Shown: positions 17,677 through 25,840 of the stretch, piece by piece | Layout of the letters: the number at the start of each line of letters is the position of its first letter | Position numbering within the stretch: position 1 is the first letter of the stretch | DNA from: Actinomadura macra NBRC 14102 | GTDB taxonomy: Bacteria; Actinomycetota; Actinomycetes; Streptosporangiales; Streptosporangiaceae | DNA length: 64,000 nt | Direction of reading: 5' to 3' | NCBI RefSeq assembly: GCF_001552215.1 | Contig: NZ_BCQT01000007.1 | Coordinates: forward strand, 1-64,000 | Made by a program: the position numbers and the translations under genes | Notes under the pieces: model-generated | Databases searched by the model: none | What the model saw: only the letters and a program-made list of their open reading frames with translations | What the model was told of the DNA's origin: nothing

Positions 17677-18609
17677 ATGGCCATCGAGGGGATGCCCGGA
17701 TACGACCTGATCAACCTCGTCAGGGATCTCGGGCCCGTCGAGGCGGTCCGTGACCAGGAGGCCGCCGAGCGGATGCGCGTGTATCCCAAGATCGTCGGCG
17801 CGGGACCACCGGACTTCGGCGTCGCCGAACGGTCCGCCGGCGCATGGCGGATCCTGCACCTCGGCGCGATCGAACCGTACGGGGCGCGCGTCGATCTGGC
17901 GATGCACCTGCGCCGCGGGGCGGGGCGGTTCGAGCGGCGCGTCCGCGAGCGGATGCTCGCCATCGCCGACCGGTGCGACCCGGAGGTCGGCGAGGCGACC
18001 ACCCAGAACGACTTCGCGGCCGGCCGGTGCCGGTACCGGATCATCCGGGTACTGGGCTTCACGCGGTTCGGCGACGACGGGCCCGAACCGGTCCGCGCGA
18101 CCGACACCGAGGAGGGCCCGCTCCGCTCGTTCACCATCGATCCGACCGCACCGGTCGGCCCGTCCGACGCGGCGCTCCGGCTGGAACTGCTGAGCCTCGT
18201 CCCGGCCGCCGGGACGGTCCCCGACGGCCTGCGCCGGGAGGCCGTCACGGCGATCCGCGACCATCCGGGTGTCGTGCTGCTGCCGCCGGAGTTCACCGTC
18301 GTGGAGGATCTGGACGACCGGTGGCGGCCGCTGACCGGCGGTGACGGCCCGCAGGACGCCCGCGCCGCGCTCGCGCACTACTTCCGCGTGATCCTGCCCC
18401 GCTACTCGCCGGACGGCGCGCCGCCGCCGAGTCCCGGTGAACTCGCCGAGTACGCGCGGGCCGCCGACCGCGTCGAAGCCGACCGCGGGGTGGAGTTCGT
18501 GGCGTGCGGGCGGCGGTTCCGTATCGTCCGGGTCGTGCGGATGATCAGGGTGGGCCCGGATGGCCCGGAGGCCGCCCGCCCCTCCGACGAGGAAGCCGAG
18601 GAGGGCTGA
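17677..18609 (+). CDS. DUF5954-like protein of unknown function
   Basis: A 310-residue cytosolic protein with an internal repeat. Two related segments, near residues 117-150 and 275-300, share a YRIIRV/FRIVRV strand followed by a GPxGPE(P/A)xRxSD-like stretch. This matches what I recall of the actinobacterial DUF5954 family. No catalytic motif, signal peptide or membrane segment is visible. It has its own start 77 nt after the MreB-like gene and may or may not be cotranscribed. No function is proposed. Confidence 0.65.
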   Translation: MAIEGMPGYDLINLVRDLGPVEAVRDQEAAERMRVYPKIVGAGPPDFGVAERSAGAWRILHLGAIEPYGARVDLAMHLRRGAGRFERRVRERMLAIADRCDPEVGEATTQNDFAAGRCRYRIIRVLGFTRFGDDGPEPVRATDTEEGPLRSFTIDPTAPVGPSDAALRLELLSLVPAAGTVPDGLRREAVTAIRDHPGVVLLPPEFTVVEDLDDRWRPLTGGDGPQDARAALAHYFRVILPRYSPDGAPPPSPGELAEYARAADRVEADRGVEFVACGRRFRIVRVVRMIRVGPDGPEAARPSDEEAEEG

Positions 18610-18666
18610 CTGGGCACCGGATCCGCGGGCGGGACGTCCGGGCCCTTCGCTAGGCTGCCGCACGGC

Positions 18667-18739
18667 AGGGCCGTAGCGCAGAGGTCGTCGCGCCACCGCC
18701 GCACGCTGGAGGACGCCGGTTCGAATCCGGTCGGCCCTG
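18667..18739 (+). tRNA. tRNA-like element (atypical or pseudo-tRNA, apparent CGC anticodon)
   Basis: A 73-nt cloverleaf can be drawn by hand. Acceptor stem: 18667-18673 with 18732-18738. TA at positions 8-9. D-arm: GCGC with loop containing GG, three pairs plus a C-T mismatch. Anticodon arm: CCACC/GCTGG with one C-C mismatch. Variable loop: five nt. T-arm: GCCGG/CCGGT with loop TTCGAAT. Oddities: position 33 is C instead of U, the apparent anticodon is CGC, the first base is A, and the acceptor stem continues for three more pairs (18664-18666 with 18739-18741) where the discriminator base and CCA would be. It lacks the G3-U70 pair expected for tRNA-Ala. It lies about 30 nt upstream of the zinc-ribbon SDR gene. 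It may be a mimic rather than a working tRNA. Confidence 0.6.
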
Positions 18740-18770
18740 CCCCGTCCACCCCCGGGGAGCGAGGAGTGCC

Positions 18771-20228
18771 GTGCCGACCGTCCCGGCAGAGCAGCCACCG
18801 GCAGAGCAGGCCGACGAGCCGCCACCGGTGCAGGCACCCGACCCGGCCGACCTCGCGGCATGCCTGCGGCTGCTGGAACTGGCGCGGTCCGCGTCCCCCG
18901 ACGACCCCCGCTGGCGCACCGTGCACGAAGCCGCCGCGCAGGTGCACCGAGCGGGCAAGAAGGCCCGCAAGGCCGCCCGGAGCGCCGAGCGGCGCAGTAA
19001 CGATCTCGCGCTGTTGGCGGCCACGACGCGCTTCCAGGACCAGAACCCGTCCCCGGACGCCAGGCCGGCCGCAGGCGCGGACGCCCGGCCGCCGCGCGCC
19101 GGGCAGCGGGTGCTGGCGGCGGCACGGCGGTGCTACGTGTGCAAGGCGCCCTTTCGGGACGTCCATCCCGACTACCACCAGCTGTGTCCGGCGTGCGCGC
19201 GGGAGAACGCGGCGCGCCGGAATGCGCGGTGCGACCTGCGCGGACGACGCGCCGTCGTGACGGGCGGGCGCGTGAAGATCGGCTTCCAGGTCGCGCTGAA
19301 ACTGCTGCGGGACGGCGCGGAGGTGCTCGTCACCACCCGCTTCCCGCGTGACGCGGCACGCCGGTTCGCGGCGGTCGACGACTGCGGCGACTGGCTCGGA
19401 CGGCTGCACGTCCACGGCGTCGACCTGCTCGACCTGCCCGGCGTCGCGGGGCTGCTGGAGGCGGTGCACGCACGGTTCGACCATCTGGACGTCCTGGTCA
19501 ACAACGCGGCGCAGACCGTCCGCCGGCCGGCCGCCTACCACCGGGACGTGCGCGCGGCGGAGGCGCTGCCGTTGACCGGCCCGGCCGCGCGGGTGGACGT
19601 CGCGCAGGCGGCGCCCGGCACCGCGCTCGCCCCGGGGCCCGGCGCGACGCTCGCCCCGGGGGCCATGGCGGACCTCGCACTGCGAGACGACGCCCTGTTC
19701 CCCTCCGGACGCACGGACGAGACGGGCGAGCCCCTGGACCTGCGCGCCCGCAACAGCTGGAACCTGCGCCTGCACGAGGTCGATCCCGCCGAGTGGGCCG
19801 AAGTGCAGATGGTGAACGCGTTCGCGCCGTTCCTGCTGACCGCGCGGCTGCGCGGGCTGCTGGAGGCGTCGCCGTGGCCCGACCGGTACGTGGTGCAGGT
19901 GTCGGCGATGGAGGGCAGTTTCTCCCGCGTGCACAAGACCGTCCGCCATCCGCACACCAACATGGCCAAGGCGTCGCTGAACATGATGACCCGCACGTCC
20001 GCCGCCGACTACGCGGCGGCCGGCATCCACATGACCAGCGTCGACACCGGCTGGGTGACCGACGAGCGGCCGCATCCGGGCAAGCTCGCGCAGCGGGCGG
20101 CGGGGTTCCGCCCGCCGCTGGACGTGATCGACGGCGCCGCCCGCGTGTACGACCCGATCGTGCGGGGCGTCGGCGGCGAGCGGCTGTCCGGCCTGTTCCT
20201 GAAGGACTACCGACCGGTGGAGTGGTGA
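18771..20228 (+). CDS. SDR-family oxidoreductase with N-terminal zinc ribbon
   Basis: A 485-residue protein in three parts. Residues 1-115 are charged and probably helical or disordered. A zinc ribbon/treble-clef follows, with CYVC (121-124) and CPAC (139-142). A short-chain dehydrogenase/reductase domain covers 155-485. The cofactor loop is TGGRVKIG (164-171), NNAA is at 244-247 and the catalytic Ser at about 378. The YxxxK motif reads TNMAK (396-400): the catalytic Tyr is Thr, while Lys400 is kept. A 50-residue Ala/Pro/Gly-rich insert sits at about 265-315. GTG 18771 is preceded by GAGGAG. It is the first gene of an overlapping operon (SDR-LRR-ankyrin-MoxR-VWA) and begins just after the tRNA-like element, so the ribbon might bind nucleic acid; this is inference. 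Confidence 0.85.
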   Translation: MPTVPAEQPPAEQADEPPPVQAPDPADLAACLRLLELARSASPDDPRWRTVHEAAAQVHRAGKKARKAARSAERRSNDLALLAATTRFQDQNPSPDARPAAGADARPPRAGQRVLAAARRCYVCKAPFRDVHPDYHQLCPACARENAARRNARCDLRGRRAVVTGGRVKIGFQVALKLLRDGAEVLVTTRFPRDAARRFAAVDDCGDWLGRLHVHGVDLLDLPGVAGLLEAVHARFDHLDVLVNNAAQTVRRPAAYHRDVRAAEALPLTGPAARVDVAQAAPGTALAPGPGATLAPGAMADLALRDDALFPSGRTDETGEPLDLRARNSWNLRLHEVDPAEWAEVQMVNAFAPFLLTARLRGLLEASPWPDRYVVQVSAMEGSFSRVHKTVRHPHTNMAKASLNMMTRTSAADYAAAGIHMTSVDTGWVTDERPHPGKLAQRAAGFRPPLDVIDGAARVYDPIVRGVGGERLSGLFLKDYRPVEW

Positions 20229-21361
20229 TGGAGCCGACCCCCGTACGCTGCCCCGCGATCGAGCACCCGGCCGTGCCGCTCGCCGACCCGGCCGCGCTCG
20301 GCCCGCTGCTGGCGCGGCTCGCCGACGGCGCGCCGCTGGAGGCCGACGAGACGTTCCCGCTCGGGACTCTGCGCGGCGACGGGCGGGTCGACCTGTGCAA
20401 GCGGGGCCTCGGCGCGGCGGGCGTCGCGCGGCTCGTCCCGGCCGCGGTCGCGTCGCCGCACGCGGTGCACCTGCTGCTCGGCACGAACGCGATGGGCGGC
20501 GACGGCGCCCAGGCGATCGCCGACGCCCTCGACCCCGGCCACGGCGTCCGGACCCTCTACCTGGGCTGCAACCGCATCGACGCGGACGGCGCGGCGGCGC
20601 TCGCCGGGCGGCTGGCCGCGGACGGCGAGGTGCGGGCGCTGTGGCTGAAACGCAACCCGGTGGGCGACGCGGGCGCGGCGGCACTGGCCGGGATGCTCCG
20701 AACCAACCAGACGATCCGGACGCTCGACCTCGTCAACACCGGTCTGGGCCTGACCGGGCTACGCGCTCTCCTCGACGCGCTCGCGGCGCGGGAGACTCCG
20801 CTGGAGCGGCTGTTCCTCGGCGGCAACGGGCTGGGCCCGGACGCCGCCGGGGTGCTGGCGGCGCTGCTGCGCGACGCGGGCGTCCGTGAGCTGTACGCGC
20901 CCGCGAACCACCTGGGCGACGACGGCGCGGCGAACCTCGCGGACGCGGCGGGCTCCGGCGAACGTCCCGTCCGGCTCGGGCTGGGCGGCAACGGCGTCGG
21001 CCCCGCCGGGGCGCGGGCCCTCGCGGGGGCGCTCGGCCGGATCGAGGCGCTCGACCTCGGCCGCCCGCCGTCCGAGCGGGCGCTCGGCGCGCCCCCCAAC
21101 GCCACCGGCGACGACGGCGCGGCGGCGCTGGCCGCGGCCTTGTCCCGCAGCCCGCTCCGCCGCCTCGAACTGCGCCACACCGGGATCACCGGGCGCGGCG
21201 CGAAAACGTTGCTGGCGAAGGTCGGCGACGGCACGCGCCTGGAGTACGTCGGGCTCGGCCCGGGCGTGCCGCGCAAGGTCAAGCGCGCGTTCACCGGGCG
21301 CCTGCGCCCCGCCGCGGGCACCCATCCCGACCTGCGCGCGATCGCGAGCGTCTACCGTTGA
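20228..21361 (+). CDS. Leucine-rich-repeat protein (ribonuclease-inhibitor type)
   Basis: A 377-residue protein. After about 85 N-terminal residues it consists of RNI-like leucine-rich repeats of roughly 28 residues, e.g. VRTLYLGCNRIDADGAAALA and VRALWLKRNPVGDAGAAALA. Such solenoids bind proteins. The start overlaps the SDR stop (TGATG), and the stop overlaps the next start (TTGA), so synthesis is coupled on both sides. There is no signal peptide; the protein should be cytosolic. In this operon it probably supplies a recognition or scaffold surface. Confidence 0.85.
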   Translation: MEPTPVRCPAIEHPAVPLADPAALGPLLARLADGAPLEADETFPLGTLRGDGRVDLCKRGLGAAGVARLVPAAVASPHAVHLLLGTNAMGGDGAQAIADALDPGHGVRTLYLGCNRIDADGAAALAGRLAADGEVRALWLKRNPVGDAGAAALAGMLRTNQTIRTLDLVNTGLGLTGLRALLDALAARETPLERLFLGGNGLGPDAAGVLAALLRDAGVRELYAPANHLGDDGAANLADAAGSGERPVRLGLGGNGVGPAGARALAGALGRIEALDLGRPPSERALGAPPNATGDDGAAALAAALSRSPLRRLELRHTGITGRGAKTLLAKVGDGTRLEYVGLGPGVPRKVKRAFTGRLRPAAGTHPDLRAIASVYR

Positions 21362-22662
21362 TCGGCGCGCCGTCGCGGGAGGAGCTGGCCGCGTACCGGC
21401 GGATCCGCCGGTACGCCGTGCCCCGCTCGATGATCGAGAAGGCCACTGCGCGGCGGCTGGCGGGCGACTGGCATGGCGCGTGCGCGGCGGCGAACGTGGA
21501 CGTCGCGTTCGACCTGGACGGCGTCGCCGGCGAGTACGGCGCCGAGGCCGCGGCGGAGCTGGCCGACGACCTCCGGCACTTCGCGCCCGACCTGCTGCGC
21601 TGGCACCTGCCCCGGGTCTCGGGTGGCGGCCGAACGGGCCTCGTGGCCCGGCTGTCGCTCGCTCTCGGGCGCTACGGCGGAGACCGCGCCCCCGCGCCCG
21701 CCCCGGTCCTGCACGTCGACACGCCGGCCCTGCTCTGCGGCCCGCAGCGGCTGACGCTGGCGGTGCGCCCGTGGTCGCCCGGGGCGCGGGACTGGACGTC
21801 CGCGCCGCACCTGTTCGACGCCCGGCGCGCCGGCGACCTGCTCCGGCATTCCGCCCTGGCCGTGACGACCGGCGGGGGACGCCGGCGCCCGCTCGCGCGG
21901 CTCGCGCACGAGGACGCGGCGTCCGCCGAGAACCCGGAGCTGGAGGAGCACCAGGGGCGCCGCCTGCCCGACCTCGACCTGCTGCGCGCCGGGATGATCA
22001 CGCCGGCGGAGCTGCACCCGCTGGTCTCGGCCGCGCTGTTCCCGGCCCGTCCCGTCCCCGACCGGCCGGACGGGCCGCCAGGCGTGGAGCGGCCGGCGGC
22101 GGTGCGGGTGCGGTGCCGGGGCGAGTGGCACGAGGTCCGGTCGGGCCACGGCGGCCTGGAGATGCCGCACTCGGCGGCCGAGCAGCGGCGAGAGCAGGCA
22201 CTGGCGGGGTTCGGCGGGAAGATCCCCGGATGCTTCGCCGTCCACCGGGTGTGGCGGTCGGGGGACGGACGGCTGCCCCGCGGCCTGCGTGAGCAGCGTG
22301 AGGACCTGTTCCTGCGCGCGCAGCACGGCGACACCGACGGCGTGCTGCGGCTGCTGGACGCCGGGATGGACCCGTTCGTCCGCGACGGGCGCAGGCGGAC
22401 GCTCATGCACACGCTCAGCGCGCTGGATCACGAGGTGCTGCTGCCGCGGCTGCTGGAGGCAGGGCTCGGCCTGGAGGACCTCGACCACAACACCCGCACG
22501 CCGCTGTATGCCGCGGTCTGCGAGATCGGCCCGGTCGCGCTGATCAGAGCGCTGGTAGAGGCGGGGGCGCGCACGGACACGACCGACCGGTACGGCAGGA
22601 GCCTGACAGAGATGATCAAGTCGAACGGACGGGACGATTTGGAGTGGCTCCGTGCCGGCTGA
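21358..22662 (+). CDS. Ankyrin-repeat protein
   Basis: A 434-residue cytosolic protein. Residues 1-310 have no domain I recognise. About 315-430 form ankyrin repeats (LRAQHGDTDGVLRLLDAGMD, TPLYAAVCEIGPVALIRALV, DRYGRSLTEMI). The proposed TTG start shares bases with the LRR gene stop (TTGA); the first in-frame ATG (21430 region) would remove about 24 residues. Its 3' end overlaps the MoxR gene by 11 nt. Together with the LRR protein this gives the operon two different solenoid proteins, presumably adaptors for the AAA+/VWA pair. Confidence 0.78.
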   Translation: MIGAPSREELAAYRRIRRYAVPRSMIEKATARRLAGDWHGACAAANVDVAFDLDGVAGEYGAEAAAELADDLRHFAPDLLRWHLPRVSGGGRTGLVARLSLALGRYGGDRAPAPAPVLHVDTPALLCGPQRLTLAVRPWSPGARDWTSAPHLFDARRAGDLLRHSALAVTTGGGRRRPLARLAHEDAASAENPELEEHQGRRLPDLDLLRAGMITPAELHPLVSAALFPARPVPDRPDGPPGVERPAAVRVRCRGEWHEVRSGHGGLEMPHSAAEQRREQALAGFGGKIPGCFAVHRVWRSGDGRLPRGLREQREDLFLRAQHGDTDGVLRLLDAGMDPFVRDGRRRTLMHTLSALDHEVLLPRLLEAGLGLEDLDHNTRTPLYAAVCEIGPVALIRALVEAGARTDTTDRYGRSLTEMIKSNGRDDLEWLRAG

Positions 22663-23833
22663 CCTCCTCGCCGCCGCGGACGAGCTCAACGCCCGCGCCG
22701 GCGCGTGGCGCACCGAGCCGGCGCGCAGCGCCCAGCTGGAGGCGCTGGCGCTCGCGGTGTCGGCGAACGTCCCCGTACTGCTGTGGGGGGAGCCGGGCAT
22801 CGGCAAGTCGGCGGGGATGGAGCGGCTCGCGGGACGGCTCGGCGTCCCGCTGGAGACGGTGATCGCCAGCGTGCACGAGCCGTCCGACTTCGCCGGGCTG
22901 CCGGTCATCGGGGACGATCCGGCCGTGACCGGAGTGCCGATGGCGCCGCCCGACTGGGCGGTACGGCTCGCGGGCGCCGGACGCGGCATCGTGTTCTTCG
23001 ACGAGCTGTCGTCGGCGCCGCCGGCGGTACAGGCGGCGCTGCTGCGGGTCGTCCTGGAGCGCAGGGTCGGGAGCCTGGCGCTGCCCGGTCCGGTCCGGGT
23101 CGTCGCCGCCGCGAACCCGCCGGCGAGCGCGGCGGACGGCTGGCACCTGAGCCCGCCGCTCGCGAACCGGTTCGTCCATCTGCACTGGACGCACGACCCG
23201 CGGACGGTCGCGCGGGGCATGGCGGGCACCTGGCCCGAGCTGACCGTCCCGGTCGTGGACGGGGCCAAGGCCGCGGCGGCCGTCGCGCGGGCACGCGGCG
23301 CGGTGTCGGGGTTCCTCACGGCGCGCCCAGGGCTGGCGCATCACCTGCCCTCCGACGCGGAGGCGCGCGGCGGGGCGTGGCCGTCGCCGCGCAGCTGGGA
23401 GATGGCGCTGCGGCTGCTCGCGACCGGCTACGCCACCGGCGCCGCGCGGGACGCGGTCGCCGCCGCGGTGGTCGGCGCCGTCGGCGACGGCGCCGGGCTT
23501 GAGCTGCTGTCCTACCTGGAAGAGCTGGATCTCCCGGACCCCGACCGCGTGCTCGCCAACCCGTCCGCGTTCGCGCTGCCCGAGCGCGGCGACCGGCAGC
23601 TGGCGTTCCTGACCGCCGTGGTCGCGTCCGTCCAGGGCGACTGCACCCGCCGGCGCTGGGAGGCGGGCTGGGAGGTGCTGGCCAAGGCGGTGGACGCGGG
23701 CGTCCCCGACATCGCCGCGCGCGCCGCGGGCGACCTGGCCGCGCTCCGCGACACCGACTGGCCCGTCCCGAGCGGTATCGAGGGGTTCATCGACCTGCTG
23801 CAGCTGTCCGGCGCGCTGCCGGGCGGCGGGTAG
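22652..23833 (+). CDS. MoxR-type AAA+ ATPase
   Basis: A 393-residue AAA+ protein with Walker A GEPGIGKS (46-53), Walker B IVFFDE (113-118) and sensor-1-like VVAAANPP. MoxR ATPases work with VWA-domain partners as chaperone-like machines that activate or remodel target complexes. The partner gene follows 2 nt downstream. The GTG start lies inside the end of the ankyrin gene. The C-terminal 130 residues are helical without a separate domain I recognise. Confidence 0.9.
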   Translation: MPADLLAAADELNARAGAWRTEPARSAQLEALALAVSANVPVLLWGEPGIGKSAGMERLAGRLGVPLETVIASVHEPSDFAGLPVIGDDPAVTGVPMAPPDWAVRLAGAGRGIVFFDELSSAPPAVQAALLRVVLERRVGSLALPGPVRVVAAANPPASAADGWHLSPPLANRFVHLHWTHDPRTVARGMAGTWPELTVPVVDGAKAAAAVARARGAVSGFLTARPGLAHHLPSDAEARGGAWPSPRSWEMALRLLATGYATGAARDAVAAAVVGAVGDGAGLELLSYLEELDLPDPDRVLANPSAFALPERGDRQLAFLTAVVASVQGDCTRRRWEAGWEVLAKAVDAGVPDIAARAAGDLAALRDTDWPVPSGIEGFIDLLQLSGALPGGG

Positions 23834-23835
23834 CG

Positions 23836-25032
23836 ATGCCGCGCGGCCCCGTCGCGCTCGACCGGACGAAGCTGCTCGCCGCGCGCTACCGGGCGGCGAC
23901 GGACCGCCCCTACCTGGCGTCCGCGCTGTACTCGCTGACGGTCGTGCCGAGCGACGCCGTCCCGACGATGGGCGTCGACCGGCACTGGCGCTGCTACGTC
24001 TCCCCCGCGTTCGTGGACGCGACGCCCGTCCCGGAGCTGGCGGGCGTCTGGATCCACGAGACCGCGCACCTGCTGCGCGACCACCACGGCCGTGCGGAGC
24101 GGCTGCCCGCCGCCGACCAGCGCGACCCGGCGCGCGTCAACATCGCGCAGGACTGCGAGATCAACGACGACCTGCTCGCGGACGGTCTGGTCCTTCCCGC
24201 GGGCGGCATGCACCCGCGCGACTTCGGGCTGGACGAGGGACGGCTGTTCGAGGAGTACCTGCCGGGCATCCCGCCGCGGCCGCACCACGACTGCGGGTCG
24301 GGCGCGCACGGCCGCCCGGTGCCGTGGGAACTGGACGGGACGGGCCCGCCGGCCGTGAGCGCGATGGAGGCGCAGGCGCTACGGCGCGCCACGGCCGAGG
24401 CGATGCGCGGCCACCAGCGGGCGCGGGGCGCGCTGCCCGGCGGCTGGCGCCGCTGGGCGGAGGAGGTCCTCGAACCGGTCGTGGACTGGCGGCGCGTCCT
24501 CGCGGGCGCGGTGCGGGAGGCGGTCGCGTGGGCGGGCGGCGCGGTCGACTACAGCTACCGGCGGCCGTCGCGCCGCACGCCGGCCATGCGCGGGGTCGTG
24601 CTGCCGAGCCTGCGCCGGCCGCTGCCCCGCGTCGCGATCGTGATCGACACCTCCGGTTCGATGGGCGAGGACGACCTGGCGGCGGCGCTCGCCGAGGTGA
24701 CCGGGGTGCTGCGCGAGGTCGGCGTGCGCGGGAACCGGGTGAGCGTGCTGGCCTGCGACGCCGACGTGCGGGCGGTGTCGCGCGTGAGCTCGGCCGGGCA
24801 GGTCGAACTGGACGGCGGCGGCGGAACCGACATGCGCGTCGGGATCGCCGCGGCGCTCGGGGCGCGCGAACGCCCGCAGGTCGTCATCGTCCTCACCGAC
24901 GGCTTCACCCCGTGGCCCGCCGAAGCCCCCTCCTGCCGGCTCGTCGCCGCACTCGTCGGTGACGCGCCGCCCGACCCGCCGTCCTGGGTGGAGACCGTCC
25001 GCCTGGGCCCGACCGCTGGGAGACCCTCATGA
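23836..25032 (+). CDS. Putative zinc metallopeptidase fused to a VWA domain (DUF2201-like)
   Basis: A 398-residue protein. The N-terminal half contains a zinc-protease motif HETAH (74-78), followed by an acidic NIAQDCEIND stretch that is typical of DUF2201-type predicted metallopeptidases. The C-terminal half is a von Willebrand A domain with intact MIDAS DTSGSMG (271-277) and GGGTDM. It pairs with the MoxR ATPase encoded 2 nt upstream; such proteins form MoxR-VWA complexes, and the HExxH suggests a possible proteolytic output. No signal peptide is present. The stop overlaps the ATG of the decayed metallo-beta-lactamase-fold gene that follows. Confidence 0.87.
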   Translation: MPRGPVALDRTKLLAARYRAATDRPYLASALYSLTVVPSDAVPTMGVDRHWRCYVSPAFVDATPVPELAGVWIHETAHLLRDHHGRAERLPAADQRDPARVNIAQDCEINDDLLADGLVLPAGGMHPRDFGLDEGRLFEEYLPGIPPRPHHDCGSGAHGRPVPWELDGTGPPAVSAMEAQALRRATAEAMRGHQRARGALPGGWRRWAEEVLEPVVDWRRVLAGAVREAVAWAGGAVDYSYRRPSRRTPAMRGVVLPSLRRPLPRVAIVIDTSGSMGEDDLAAALAEVTGVLREVGVRGNRVSVLACDADVRAVSRVSSAGQVELDGGGGTDMRVGIAAALGARERPQVVIVLTDGFTPWPAEAPSCRLVAALVGDAPPDPPSWVETVRLGPTAGRPS

Positions 25033-25552
25033 GCGACGCGCCCGACCGCGACGGGCTCGCGAGCCCCCGTCTGGAGGAGGTCTCGGACGGGATCTTCGCC
25101 TACATCCAGCCGGACGGCACCTGGTGGATCAACAACACCGGGTTCCTCGCGGGCACGCGCGGCGTGACAAGCGTGGACGCCTGCTCGACCGAACGCCGGA
25201 CCCGTGCCTACCTGGAGGCGATCCGGTCGGTGACGCCGCGTCCCGTCCGGACGCTGGTCAACACCCATCACCACGGCGACCACACCTTCGGCAACTACCT
25301 GGATACGCGCGGTTCGTCCAGCACGTGGCTACCGAGGCGAAGGCGGCGGGGCTGACGCCGCTGGAGGCGGCACGGGAGACCGATCTCGGCGAGTACGCGG
25401 AGTTGACCGACCCCGAGCGCATCGTCGGCAATCTGCACCGCGCGTACGCCGAGCTGGACGGACTGGCCCCCGGCGCGCCCATCGACCTGGTCTCCGCACT
25501 CGACGACATGATCACCTACAACGGCGGCCGGCCGCTGACCTGCCGCGCCTGA
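25029..25552 (+). pseudogene. Metallo-beta-lactamase-fold hydrolase, internally deleted and frameshifted
   Basis: The frame starting at 25029 encodes a normal MBL-fold N-terminus through the metal motif NTHHHGDHTFGNYL, then changes into unrelated residues and stops at 25355. The true C-terminus (GYARFVQH...TPLEAARETDLGEYAELTD...MITYNGGRPL) continues in another frame to 25552. The join is near 25296-25304. The middle of the protein, with the remaining metal ligands, is missing. This is a deletion relic rather than a single-base sequencing error. It overlaps the VWA gene stop, so it was once the last gene of that operon. Confidence 0.8.
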
Positions 25553-25840
25553 CCAGCCCGTACGCACCCATGTCCGCACGCGGCGACCACGCCGTCCTCG
25601 CGGGTCCTTCCCGACGGTCGTCACCGGCGGGTGAGGAGTGGCTGCCGTGACCGCATACGGTCACCGTGGCCACCCACCTCGTTTGATTACCGCACGTGAG
25701 CGTGATGCGCAGGGCAGGACGCGCGCCACATAACCATCGTTAGATGCGTACAGTAATTGAAGGATCACATATAGCTATGGAAACTCAGAGTCATCAATAG
25801 GAAACTCCTCGTGGTAGGTACCCCCGAACGAGGAGAAAAC

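Noticed and set aside
18667-18739. Functional tRNA-Ala(CGC)
   Set aside because: C33, no G3-U70, mismatches in two arms and a 10-bp acceptor stem argue against normal decoding, so it is described as tRNA-like.
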